Assembly: GCA_963930645.1 (NCBI GenBank)
Contig: OZ005660.1
Coordinates: forward strand, 198,419,427-198,483,426
DNA: 64,000 bases
Direction of reading: 5' to 3'
Origin: Salticus scenicus
Lineage: Eukaryota; Arthropoda; Arachnida; Araneae; Salticidae
The notes beneath the pieces were generated by a model that was not told the DNA's origin, did no database searches, and saw nothing but the letters and a program-made list of their open reading frames with translations. Shown one piece after another: positions 22,292-33,465 of this stretch; position 1 is the stretch's first letter; each line of letters opens with the position of its first letter. The position numbers and the translations under genes are program-made.

Positions 22292-25139
22292 TCATTAAAA
22301 CATAGTTATACGATTTAAATATATATATATATATATAATAAAAATACTGAATATGCATGTGATAATGTAACAAAACATATGAATCAATAAAAGACTCATA
22401 ATTAACATAATTTTTTTTTTTTTTTTTTAAGTTAATTTCTTTTTCACTTATATCTCATGTTCGAGACATTCACTACCGGTTTAATAATATCTTTGAGAAT
22501 GAATTTTTCTGTACTTAATATTTTTTAATATGTTCAAAAAATTGCATTCATCTGTAAATAAGTACAGTTTAAAAATATTTCTGTGTTTAAAGTAAATTTA
22601 AAAATGTGTTTAATTTTATATAAAATAACGTATAATGAGTGCGTATTAAAATTTTAAACAGATTTTTAAGACCAAACAGCCATAAAAATATTTTCAATGT
22701 GTAGATATAACAATAACTGTATTCAAAACAAAATTCAGATCAACAATGTTTTATATTTTCAATGTTGCACTTTATCATACTACAAATGATTTTGTTAAAC
22801 ACTACATATCCGTCTTTATTTTATTTTCATTAAATAATCAAATTTATGAAATGAAAATAGATTTCCGGATGGAGTATTTGTGCGTCATAAAAATTTTAAA
22901 ATGCATGTGTTATTCTTATTTTTTTTAAGATATGTTATACTGTTTTTTGTTTTCTGTAATCTTATATTATTGTTATTTTATTTATTTATTTAATTTTTTT
23001 GTTTGTTTGTTTGTTTTCCGAACAAACGATGCAAGGAAAGTATTGTAATCATAAAAAATTTCGACTAGGATATTTTTGTGTATATTTTGAGTTCTGAATC
23101 AAATATTTTTAATTTTTCTAGTGTTTGTATGTATGTGAGTATATTTGTGTGTGAGTGAACACGATAGCGTTTCATTCGATTGAGCTAAAATTCATAAGAA
23201 TGTTATAGGTATGATTTATGCTCTTGTTGAAAGTAATGCGACTTTTCCATCATTGCATTATTGAGTTTATATATTCAAAGCACTGATATTAAAGCTTTTT
23301 TTTAACTTGAATGTGTATAATGTATGTAAATAGGTCCATTACTTCCTTAGTATATGCTTCATTACAGAAGCATCTTTCATTATTTTTATTTTATGCGGCA
23401 GTTTTAATTAATTTGGGAAATGGTTCAAGTAAAATATGAAAAATGTAAAATGTGCGTTTTAAAATAACAAAAGCGCCAATTTCACCCAATTTAAGTTATA
23501 AGAAATAAAATAAATGAATATAAAGAATAACTGTAGATATGGATAAAAATTCTTTCTTTCTTTTTTAATGACAGCTTTTGAATGTTATAAATTATAAATA
23601 TGGTTAAATGTTTTTCAACATTTTAAAATTCTTCTCCTTCTCACGCCAGAAATAAATGTTGTTATTCTTATCCTATCCTGGCAGAGGATCCCAATTGACA
23701 ACTGCCTGAAAATTGAAAGAATAGTTATTCTTTTTATTCGATTTGTTTTCTTTGTGACCCAATACGTCTCGATTCCCTGAAACTTTTAAATGGATGTAAG
23801 CAAAACTATCGTGGAGTGACCCTCTCCGGTTATCTACTGAGCGTCGCAAAGTAGAAAACTGGGCGCCGCCCCAAGGCGTTGGAACATCTCGGTTCTAACC
23901 CCCTGCCCGCTGGGATAATTAAGGGGTCAGATATCTTTGTGAATTTTGCTTTGAAGTTATTCCAACAATACATCCGGAAGCTGGGATGCCACTAGGCTAT
24001 ATCATAGTGATCACATTCGCCTTGCTTTTATCATTCTCTGAAGGGTCATAAAATGAAGGAGGAAAGTATTGAGAAAATGTTGTTTTTCTGTAATAATGAC
24101 TAATTTGCCGCCTAAGATCAGCAGCCTCCCGCACTTTTGATAAGACAGTGATTTACGACATTCAACATTCAAGGAAAAAAAGAAGTGGGGAATAATGGTG
24201 GTCAGTTGAAAGTATTCTCAATCACTGAGTTTTCTGTTTTCTTACGCATTGTTTGCTACTTTTATGCAAGCTTGTTTCAAAAGTTCTTCAAGAAAGACCG
24301 ATTATGCATGTGATAATTTTTTTTATGCAGACTTTTTATTTAAGTTTCAGATCATCAAGGTAAGCATTAAAATTATTTTGATATTTTATTTCCATTTCAA
24401 TTTTTAAAATATTAAAATGAAAATTGTAACATGATTTTAAAATTATGTAATTTATACTTGAATAAATAAATAAATATGTATATATATATATTAAAGCAAA
24501 ATTCATATAAGATTCAATAAAAAAAATTACAACAAAAATTCCAAAATTGTACTTTATTATCTTGACACTATTTTTAGTACATTTTAAAGCATATTATATA
24601 TTATACATATATGTGTGTGTGTGTATTGTTATAATTATTAACATTTTAATTTTCCCTCACAAAATTTTATTGTTGTTATTATTATTATTAAAATCTAAAT
24701 CAGAGAAATTAGTTTATCATTTGTAAACATCTTGAAATTCTTTACAAATAACTTCTTTACAAAAAAATTTGGAACTTCAGCGATTCTCTGGGAACTTACA
24801 CTAAAAACATTGCTCCTTTAGAATCCAAAGAGATATTCTTAATATTATTTATTATTATAGAATTTTTAGCTTAGTAATTAAAATTAAGTATAAGTATTTC
24901 CTGCATTTATTTTTCATTTATCATAGTTTTATTTTAGATTATTTAGAAATTTTATTAAAATGTTAAAATAAAATTGGTGATATATTTCATTTTTCTGTAT
25001 TTTAAATGAGAATTAAAATATTTTCTATAAATTTAAAATGATGTTATATGTATTTTAATTAATTAATTTATTATATTTAAAATAGCTCGAAAATTCTATA
25101 ACATAACAAAAAAGTTCTTTATAAATAAACATTGGAGAT
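20640..25139. other. Interior of the hAT-type insertion, left part, no gene
   Basis: Mostly AT-rich sequence with poly-C (20709-20724), poly-G (20820-20833), (TA)n at about 22253-22287 and 22319-22336, and poly-T (22412-22428). 22985-23240 holds a diverged head of the repeat family better preserved at 30240-31100 (ggaaagtattg.aatca, gagtgaacacg.tagcgt). 23800-23945 is a local GC-rich island (cgccgccccaaggcg) with no recognised feature. Short frames lack domains. Confidence 0.5.
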
Positions 25140-25148
25140 GTTATGTTT

Positions 25149-25265
25149 GGATCCCGGAAAAAAGGGCACCGGAAAAAAGGGCACCGGAAAAAAGGGCACC
25201 CGGAAAAAAGGGCACCGGAAAAAAGGGCACCCGGAAAAAAGGGCACCGGAAAAAAGGGCACTTTT
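25149..25265 (+). repeat. Seven tandem copies of a 15-bp unit at the left terminus
   Basis: The unit is GGAAAAAAGGGCACC, sometimes with an extra C. The matching right-terminal block at 28816-28957 has nine copies, a few with substitutions (tttctaccgg, tttcttccg). Two-copy blocks also sit at 26776-26805 and around 26996-27056. Repeated subterminal motifs of this kind are candidate transposase-binding sites. Confidence 0.9.
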
Positions 25266-28200
25266 TCAATTCGCAAATCGCAAAATAATAAATATCAAAT
25301 AATGATGTATAAAAACGGCTTTCAAATTACACATTTAGAAATTTCAATTGATTTGGTACAACATTAATTTAGTATATACCTCGGGGAAGATGGGGGAGGG
25401 GGGAGGGGGGGCAGGAGCAGATCGAAAGAAAACAATTGTTTTTACATAAAATCTTACCGATTTTAATGAAAATTTGTATAATCACGTACAATTTGTGAAA
25501 AAATTACTGTAAGTGTCAGGCAAACTTTAGGGGAGGGGGGTTAAAGAGGGGGTGCAGAGAAAAATAAAATTATCTTTTATATCACAGTTTTATCTACTTT
25601 AATGATATATTCTATAACTATCACTAACTTTTTATGAAGATCACAGTGAGTGTATTATATACCTGGGGGGGGGGGAGCAAGGAGGGCAGATAAAAATAAA
25701 ATATATTCTTCTTTAAATTATTCTATTATTGATTAATTTTTTTTTTTGTATAATCACGTATAATTTATTAAAAATTTACAGTAAGTGTCAGACATACTTA
25801 GTGTGTGTGTGTGGGGGGGGGGTTAAACAAGGGGGGGGGAGGAAAAATTAAGTGATTCTTTATATCACCATTTTAGCGATTTTAATGATATATTCTATAA
25901 CTACCACTTAATTTTCATGAAGATTACAATGAGTGCATTATATACCTGGGGGGAGGCAAGGGGGGGACCGATGGAAATAAAATATATTCTTCTTTAAACT
26001 ACACTATTATCGATTTAAACAAAAACTTTGTATAATAGAATACAATTTGTGAAAAAAATCACAGTAAGGTCAGACATACTTGAGGGGGGGGGGGCAGAGG
26101 AAAATAAAATATTTTTTTATATCATCATTTTACCGATTTTAATGACATATTCTATAACAATCACTTACTTTTATGAAGATCAAAATGAGGGTATTATACA
26201 TTTAGGTGGGGGGGGGGCAAGGGGGACGCAGATAGAAATAAAATATATTATTCTTTAAACTACCGCATTGTCGATTTAAAAAAACTTTGTATCTACGCAA
26301 TTTTCTGCTAATGAAAAATTACAGTGAGTGTACACATATCTGGACGATTTGTTAAGAGGGGGGCAGACTGAAGAAAATGTTTGTTTTTATATAACCATGC
26401 TATCTAATTATATAAAACTTTGTACCACTATCACTTTCATTTTATTAAAATTATACTGAAAGTTAACTAAAGTTGATAAGGGGGGGGGGGGGTAGGGGGG
26501 ACAGATGGAAAATAAAATAATCTTTTTAAACAACACTTATTATCGTTTGTTTTATTGTTTTATTTGCATTTTGTGTAAGTATCAATTACTATTAATGAAA
26601 AATTATACTGAGGTATGCAAAAATTCAATGTATGATTTAAATCTGTAAAAAAATTATTCAAAAATGAACTTTCTACTTTTAATCTGTCTCTTTTGTCCTT
26701 CCCCCGATGTAGATAAAAGACACTTACACTCTCGTTGATGTTTAGCATCAGTTTTACAAGGAGAAATTTTAAAAAGTGCCCTTTTTTCCGGTGCCCTTTT
26801 TTCCGCAATCCAAAAATTCAATACATTGGTAATATCAGGTATTAATTAAAAGTTAATATCAAACATTGGTAAAAGATTATTCTAAAACAGAATATTTTTC
26901 TTTGATCTGTCTCTCCCCCTCCCCTCGTAGAAACAAAAAATTTTTGCTATCGTCCACGTTTAACAAGTATTTTACAAGTAACAATTAAGAAAAGTGCCCT
27001 TTTTTCCGGTGCCCTTTTTTCCGGATTGCGGAAAAAAGGGCACCGGAAAAAAGGGCACTTTTTAAATTTCTCCTTGTAAAACTCATGCTAATCATCAACG
27101 AAAGCCTAAGTTTTTTATTTCTACGTGAGGGGGGGGGGAGGGTGGACAAAAGAGATAGATTAAAAGAACAAATTTCATTTTTGAGCAACTTTTTTACAGA
27201 TTTAAATCATTGAATTTTTGAATACCTCCCTGTAAATTTTCATTAATACTAACTGATATTTACACAAAATGTAAATAAAACAATAAAACAAACGGTAATA
27301 AGTGTTTTTTAAAAAGATTATTTTATTTTTCATTTGCCCCCACTACCCCCTCCCCCCTTATCAATTATAGGTAACTTTCACTATAATTTTAATAAAATGC
27401 AAGTGATACTCGTACAAAGTTTAATATAAATATGTAGCATGGTGATATAAAAACAAACATTTTCTTCACTCTGCCCCCCCCCCCGCAGCAATTCGTCCAG
27501 ATATGTGTAGACTCACTGTAATTTTTTATAAGCAGGAAGTTTTATATATACAAAGTTTTTATTTTTAATCGATTATACGGTAGTTTAAAGAATAATATAT
27601 TTTACTTTTATCTTCGCCCCCCCCCCAGATGTGTAATACACTCATTGTGATCTTCATAAAAAGTAAGTGATAGTTATAGAATATATAATTAAATCGATAA
27701 AATGGTGATATAAAAAATAATTTTACTTTCCTCTGCCCCCCTCCCTCTTTAACCCCCCCCCCCCCGAAGTACGTCTGACACTTAGAGTGATTTTTTCACA
27801 AATTGTATGTTATTATGCAAAGTTTTTGTTTAAATCTATAATTGGGTAGTTTAAAGGAAAATATATTTTATTTCCATCTAACACTCTTGCTCCCCCCCCC
27901 CCAAGTATATAATAGACTCATTGTAATCTTAATAAAAATTAAGTGGTAATTATAGAATATATTATTAAAATCGCTAAAATGGTAATGTAAAAATTCAATT
28001 TATTTTCCTCTGCCCCCCTTCCTAACCCCCCCCCCCCTCCAAGTATGTTTGACACTTATTGTAATTTTTTCATAAATTATGCGAGATTATACAATTTTTT
28101 TTTAAATCGATAATTGCATAGTTTAAAGAAGAATATATTTTATTTTTATCTGCTCCCCCTTGCCCCCCCCCCAGATATATAAATCACTCACTGTTATCTT

Positions 28201-28957
28201 CATAAAAATTAAGTGATAGTCATAAAATGTATCATTAATTCGGTAAAATGGTGATATAAAAAAATCATTTTGTTTTCCTCTGCCCCTCCCCCTCTTTAAC
28301 CCCTGCCCCCCCCCCCCCCCAAAAAAAATATGTCTGTCACTTACTGTAATTTTTTCACAAATTATACGGTTTTTTGAATCGATAAAAGGGTAGTTTGCAT
28401 ATCCCCCCTTGTCCCCCCAGTATATAATGCACTCATTGTGATCTTCATAAAAAGTAAGTGATAATTATAGAATATATCATTAAATCGGTAAAACGGTGCT
28501 ATAAAAAGAAAAGATAATTTTATTTTCATCTGCTCCCCCCTCTTTACCTCTCCCCCAAGTTTGCCTGCCACTTACTGTCATTTTTTTCACAAGATGTACG
28601 TGATTATACAAAGTTTCATTAAAATCGGTAAGAGTTTTTGTAAAAACAATTATTTTCTTTCGATCTGCTCCTGCCCCCCTCCCCCCTCTTCCCCGAGATA
28701 TATATTAAATGAATGTTGTAACAAATCAATTGAAATTTCTAAAAATGTAGTTTGAAAGTCATTTTTTAAATTTATTATTTGATATTTATTATTTTGCGAT
28801 TTGCGAATTGGAAAAGTGCCCTTTTTTCCGGTGCCCTTTTTTCCGGGTGCCCTTTTTTCCGGTGCCCTTTCTACCGGTGCCCTTTTTTCCGGGTGCCCTT
28901 TTTTCCGGTGCCCTTTCTTCCGTGCCCTTTTTTCCGGTGCCCTTTTTTCCGGGATCC
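25149..28957. mobile_element. 3.8-kb near-total palindrome with 9-bp target duplication (MULE-like)
   Basis: The ends are GGATCCCGGAAAAAAGGG and its exact reverse complement. The flanks are a perfect 9-bp direct repeat GTTATGTTT (25140-25148 and 28958-28966), which is characteristic of Mutator-like elements. The left arm (25149-26811) and right arm (27023-28957) are inverted copies of one another, around a 211-bp centre that holds a third partial copy. Each arm starts with tandem copies of a 15-bp unit GGAAAAAAGGGCACC (seven on the left, nine on the right), then a series of ~135-150-bp units, each with a G-run on the left arm or C-run on the right. The 15-bp unit recurs at the inner ends, where GGATTGCGG replaces GGATCCCGG. 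No transposase is encoded; all open frames are simple repeat translations. Confidence 0.9.
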
Positions 28958-29148
28958 GTTATGTTTATCTATGAACTAACATTAAACATTTACTCTTTAC
29001 TAGAGCAAAAAAAAAAAAAAAAAATTACTTTTTAATATAATCTTTAAAGAATATTTCCTTTAGCGTAGCATCTGATTCTGATAAAAGGATTTAATATTTA
29101 AAAATAGAAACGTAGGTTATTTATTAACTTAATTAAAATATTAAAAAC

Positions 29149-29189
<41 letters not shown>

Positions 29190-29339
29190 CTTTTACATTT
29201 TTAATGAAATTTGACATTGTTTAAAAATTAAAAAAGGTATTGTGCTATTACTTATTTTAGCTATACATATAATATAAAAATACACTATATATAATTTAGT
29301 CAAAATACAAATATTTCCACTTATACTTTTTATTTTTCT

Positions 29340-30130
29340 ATATTTTTAATGAGATTTAACATATTGTTTATAACTTAAAAATAATAGAATGTGTTATTTT
29401 TTTATTCATTTTAAAAATAATAATTTTTTTTTTTCTGTTTATCCCTCCTTCCCACTTTTTATATTATTATTATTGAAATTAAAATCCTAGTAATTTCTTT
29501 ATCTAATTTAAATATCTTAAAGGTCAATAAAATATTATCCCGCTTTACAAATAGAAACAAAGAATTGTAACTTTCTGCATAAACAGATATTAAAAATACG
29601 CTATTCTTCGGGACACAAGGTTCTGCTCCTAAAATTAGAAGAAGGGGGTACCGAGTTCGACTCATCGACTTATCCGTCTTCTTTAATTAATGTGAAATGT
29701 AAAATTATTTTCACATTATTATTATTATTATTTTACTGTTTCAATGAAATTTCACATATTTAAAAATAAAAAATGATAGAATATGTTACTCTCTTACTTT
29801 TTTAAAATTATATTCCTATTTCTTTCTACTTTTTCGTTTTTGCTATGAAATCATAAATTCTACTAATTTCTTTATCAAATTTAAATATCTTCAAAAGCAA
29901 TAAAAGCAATACCTGCTTTACAAATAAAGATATAAATTTGTATTTTTCTCTATAAAGAGAAGTTAAAAGCACAACTGTTATTTAGAACCTAAATCTCTGC
30001 TCTCAGAGCTGGAAGACTCAAGGTGCCGGGTTCGATTCCATGTCGAATTAAATTTTTTGAGTTTTCCATGATTTCTCAAAAAATTGCATTAATACGGAGT
30101 AGAACCCTAGTGTGGTCAGTCAGTCTTAAC
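29340..30130 (+). repeat. Diverged ~365-bp tandem pair ending in SINE remnants
   Basis: Segments of about 29340-29690 and 29700-30060 align throughout (shared pieces include aatttctttatc.aattt, aaatatctt and gctttacaaata). Each ends in a decayed tRNA-type SINE: GGTACCGAGTTCGACTC at 29646 and GGTGCCGGGTTCGATTCC at 30021, the latter followed by a recognisable body up to about 30130. The SINE was apparently present before the duplication. Confidence 0.6.
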
Positions 30131-30239
30131 CCACACAAACAAATAATTGTGTAACATCCAAAGTGTTGAAACACTTATACTGGTAGTGTGTATTCTCCTT
30201 TTACTGTGTGTTTTTATATTATATGCTTTTTTTTTTTTT

Positions 30240-31110
30240 TACTTTCCGAACACTATAGTGAGGAAAGTATTGCAATCATGTCAAAAATCCGAATTTGAGA
30301 TTTTGATGTTTCTATACGTTTCGAGATCCCCTGAGTCCGTTTTCACTATTTTTGCGATGATGTATGTATGTGTGTGTGTATGTATGTATATGTGTACGTA
30401 TGTGTGTGTGTATGTCTGTGAGTGAACACGCTAGCGTCTAAACGCTTTGTTCGAATAAGCTGAAAGTTGGTACGTATATTGTAAGTCACCATAGTACGAA
30501 CCCTATAGATTTTGGTGAATCTAGCACTTATAGTTTTTTTACAGGGACACAAAGAAAAATTCTTTATCATTATGGCCTATGGGACCAAAAATCTTAAAAG
30601 TACGATAGCATCTAAACGCCTTATTCAATTGAGCAAAAAAATTATACACATGTGATAGGTCACAGATACTCAATCAGTATAGATTTTGGAGAATCTAGCA
30701 CTGATAGTGTTTTTACAGGGACACAAAGAAAAATTCTTTATCATTATGGCCTATGGGGCCAAATTTTTAAAAGTGTGATAGCGTCTAAACTCCTTATTAA
30801 TCTGAGCAAAAAATTTTTACACATGTTATAGGTCACAGATACTCAATCTGTGTAGATTTTGGTGAATCTAGCGCTTACAGTTTTTTTACAGGGACACAAA
30901 GAAAAATTCTTCATCGTTATGCCCTATGGGACCAAATTTTTAAAAGTGCGATAGCATCTAAACGCCATATTCAATTGAGCTGAAAATTTATATTAATATT
31001 ATAAATCACTGTTGCACTAACTATAAGCATTTTGGTGAATCTAGCATTCATAGGTTTTCACAGGGACACAATGAAAAATTCTTTATCATTATGATCTATG
31101 GGCTCAAAGT
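30240..31110 (+). repeat. ~173-bp tandem repeat with (TG)n-rich head
   Basis: A head with GAGGAAAGTATTGCAATCAT and a TG/TATG tract (30360-30420) leads into about four units beginning near 30434, 30607, 30780 and 30955. Each unit carries 'tagcgtctaaacgcc', 'agattttggtgaatctagc', 'acagggacacaaagaaaaatt' and 'atggcctatggg'. A diverged head of the same family lies at 22985-23240. Non-coding; unit lengths are not multiples of three. Confidence 0.85.
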
Positions 31111-31403
31111 TCAGTAGCGTTAAATAAAACATCGTGTAATAAATGGGCAAAAATACTCAAACACTCTATTATGGTTTTCTCTCTTTTGTTTAACAACTCC
31201 TCTTTCTTTACTTTATCTACAAAACTGTTAATTACTCAATGTTTGGAAAGTCGAGTGGAGTCACTCCAGAATTTTTTTTTTTTTTAATATTTGAAAAAAA
31301 ATGTTAATGTAAATGAATCTAAATCATATATTAATAAATACTGTGTAGTAAAAAAGCCAGGAGTGTTCATGGTGTATAAAAATATATTAATCAATTCAGG
31401 GAT

Positions 31404-31503
31404 GATTTTCTGCCACCAGTATTTTTATGCCACATTTTTACAATTACTTTTGTTACTTTATAGGTAAGAAATTTTTGTACGAAAATACTGGTGGCAGAAA
31501 AAG
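31404..31503. mobile_element. 100-bp foldback MITE
   Basis: TTTTCTGCCACCAGTATTTT at the left pairs with AAAATACTGGTGGCAGAAAA at the right, with weaker pairing of the outermost bases. The loop is about 55 bp and contains no coding sequence. Nested in the hAT-type insertion. Confidence 0.6.
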
Positions 31504-31944
31504 GTGAATTCTTTCATCCCGGTTATTTGTTATCAGAGGATGCGTTCTTAACCATTTCAGAGGCAAGCAGATTTTCTCCATTTAAAATAAACAGCCTTTA
31601 GAAATCACCTACAATATTAAAAGACAAGAAATGAATGAAGTTATTTCTATAAGTTATAAAAGAAAAATTTTATAAAAAATTTCCAGGGACAGTTTTTTCA
31701 ATTTTGAATTAATATTTGTGCATCGCCGAAAAGGTTAACAAAAAAAAAAAAAAAGAAAAAGAAGAAGAAGTAGAAATATTTCATTTTATAACAAAAGAAT
31801 CTTTTCTAAAATTTATAGCAGAAAATTTTCTAAGGGGGGGGGGGGGGGAGGAAGTTTTAAAATATCGAAAAATTCAAAGAAATGTTTTGCCCCCCCTAGA
31901 AATATGTTTGCCCCTCCTGGAAACATAGTCTAGCTACGGGCCTG

Positions 31945-32966
31945 CATATAGGTATATCTCCACTCGAGGATATTTCTTCACTCAAGATGGTTGAATCATT
32001 TCCTCTGGATTACATGCACCTTATATGTCTAGGTGTAGTCCGCAAGTTAATAAATCTTTGGTTGCGTGGTAATTTGAAGTACAGATTGCAAGTTTGATTG
32101 AAGTACAGATTGCAAGTTTGATTTGAAGTACAGATTTACAAGTCGACAGATGGAAGGCTACTGAGTTCAGGCAGTTCCTTTTATATACAGGGCCTGTAAT
32201 TTTGAAAGACATAGTCAGTGCTGATATTTATTTAAACTATATTGTTTTACACTGTGCAACACTTATTTTATCAAATGAAAATCTTTGTAATGATTATAAT
32301 GAATATGCTGAAAGTCTTTTGATATGTTTTGTAAAGTCTTTTGCAGAAATATATGGTCATGAGTACGTATCGTACAATGTTCATAATTTAATTCATATTG
32401 CCAAAGATGTTAAAAATTTTGGCGATATAAATACATTCAGCGCATTTCCATTTGAGAATTTTCTGTATCAACTAAAGAGTTTGTTACGGAAAAATGAAAA
32501 GCCACTTCAACAGCTGCACAATAGACTGATGGAAATTGCATATGTAAAAATAAAGAACTCACTTCAAATGAAGCAGAAACAATCAATAAAACTCTCTGGG
32601 GAATATTCAGGTGGGGTTTTGATAGAAAACTGTTCTGGCCCTGAATTTAAATATGTAAATATGCTTGAATTTGTCCTAAAAATACATAAACCTGATAACT
32701 GTTGCATGTTGAATGATGGTTCAATAATTTTAATTGAAAATATATGTTATAATAATGCAACACCTGTATTTATTGGAAGATCATTCCAAAATATATCGGA
32801 TTTTTATAACAAACCTTGTCCATCTTCGTATTTAGATATTTATGAAGTAAACTCCCCATCAACACTGCAATATTGGCACCTTAATACAGTAAAACATAAA
32901 TGCTTCCTGTTACAATATCAATCCAAATATGTAGCATTTCCAGTAATACATACATGTAAATTTTAA
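31945..32966 (+). pseudogene. Tnp2-like transposase-derived gene, 3' part
   Basis: Resumes in frame after the insertion: PLEDISSLKMVESFPLDYMH, then CLGVVRKLINLW, with a stop at 32095. A 24/25-bp segment (gaagtacagattgcaagttt) is repeated three times at 32076, 32100 and 32125, breaking the frame. From 32127 a long frame runs to 32966: WKATEFRQFLLYTGPVILKD, then YNVHNLIHIAKDV, FSAFPFENFLYQLK and KPLQQLHNRLMEI, ending in a less conserved ~100-residue tail. 'FPLDYMH' and 'FSAFPFENFL' are hallmark positions of this arthropod transposase-derived family (Tnp2-like, from general knowledge of the family). The broken order means no product can be made as drawn. Confidence 0.75.
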
Positions 32967-33017
32967 AATTTAAAAACTTTTAAAAAACAGACCAAATTTA
33001 AATTTAATTATTTAAAA

Positions 33018-33249
33018 ATACCTTTTATAATGCTCTGTTACGATGCTAAAGATCTTTCAGTTCAGGGCTAAATCCGCCCCTTCTTCAGTAGCTACATGGT
33101 CTGTGTCTGTTGTTGAAACTGATTTTTCATCTTGCTTCTTGCTGAAAAATCAGTTCCAACAACAGCGACAGACCATGTAGCTACTGAAGAAGGGGCGGAT
33201 TTCGCACTGAAAGATCTTTAGCATCGTAACAGAGCATTATAAAGGGTAT
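33018..33249. mobile_element. 232-bp hairpin with ~110-bp arms
   Basis: The left arm (33018-33129) and right arm (33143-33249) are reverse complements with few changes, around a 13-base loop. Shared blocks include ATGCTCTGTTACGATGCTAA and TCCGCCCCTTCTTCAGTAGC. Just to its right, 33248-33276 is an inverted copy of about 28 bp from the transposase-like frame at 32735-32763 (TATGTTATAATAATGCAACA), so the hairpin probably arose during a local rearrangement of that gene's 3' end. Confidence 0.8.
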
Positions 33250-33278
33250 TGTTGCATTATTATAACATATATTTTCAA

Positions 33279-33288
33279 ACATATGAAT

Positions 33289-33336
<48 letters not shown>

Positions 33337-33465
33337 GTTTTCTAAAGACTTCTGAGATATAAAAATTCTAGTCATTTATAAATACATGTAAATGACTAGA
33401 ATTTTTATATCTCAGAAGTCTTTTTAGAAAACTACTGTATATATATATATATAGTCATTCATATG
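33279..33465. mobile_element. 187-bp hairpin with (TA)n inside both arms
   Basis: Outer ends ACATATGAATGAC and GTCATTCATATGT pair, (TA)n tracts pair, and the inner blocks TAGTAGTTTTCTAAAGACTT and its complement pair up to a 10-base loop at 33379-33388. The (TA)n tract is longer on the left. MITE-like foldback; no target-site duplication visible. Confidence 0.75.

Larger units (their letters stand above)
20547..31944. mobile_element. 11.4-kb hAT-type insertion with nested elements
   Basis: The left end CAGGCCCGTAGCTAG and the right end CTAGCTACGGGCCTG are exact 15-bp terminal inverted repeats. The flanks are a perfect 8-bp direct repeat CATATAGG (20539-20546 and 31945-31952), the length typical of hAT transposition. 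Removing the segment plus one repeat rejoins the interrupted transposase-like gene in frame. Inside I see no hAT transposase frame. The length comes from nested material: the 3.8-kb palindrome at 25149-28957, a diverged tandem pair with SINE remnants (29340-30060), a ~173-bp tandem repeat (30424-31100), (TA)n tracts and G/C homopolymers. It is therefore a non-autonomous or gutted element that has served as a landing pad. Confidence 0.85.

Noticed and set aside
25143..29035. Frames rich in KKGHRKKG or FFRCPFF
   Set aside because: Direct translations of the 15-bp terminal repeat of the palindromic element.
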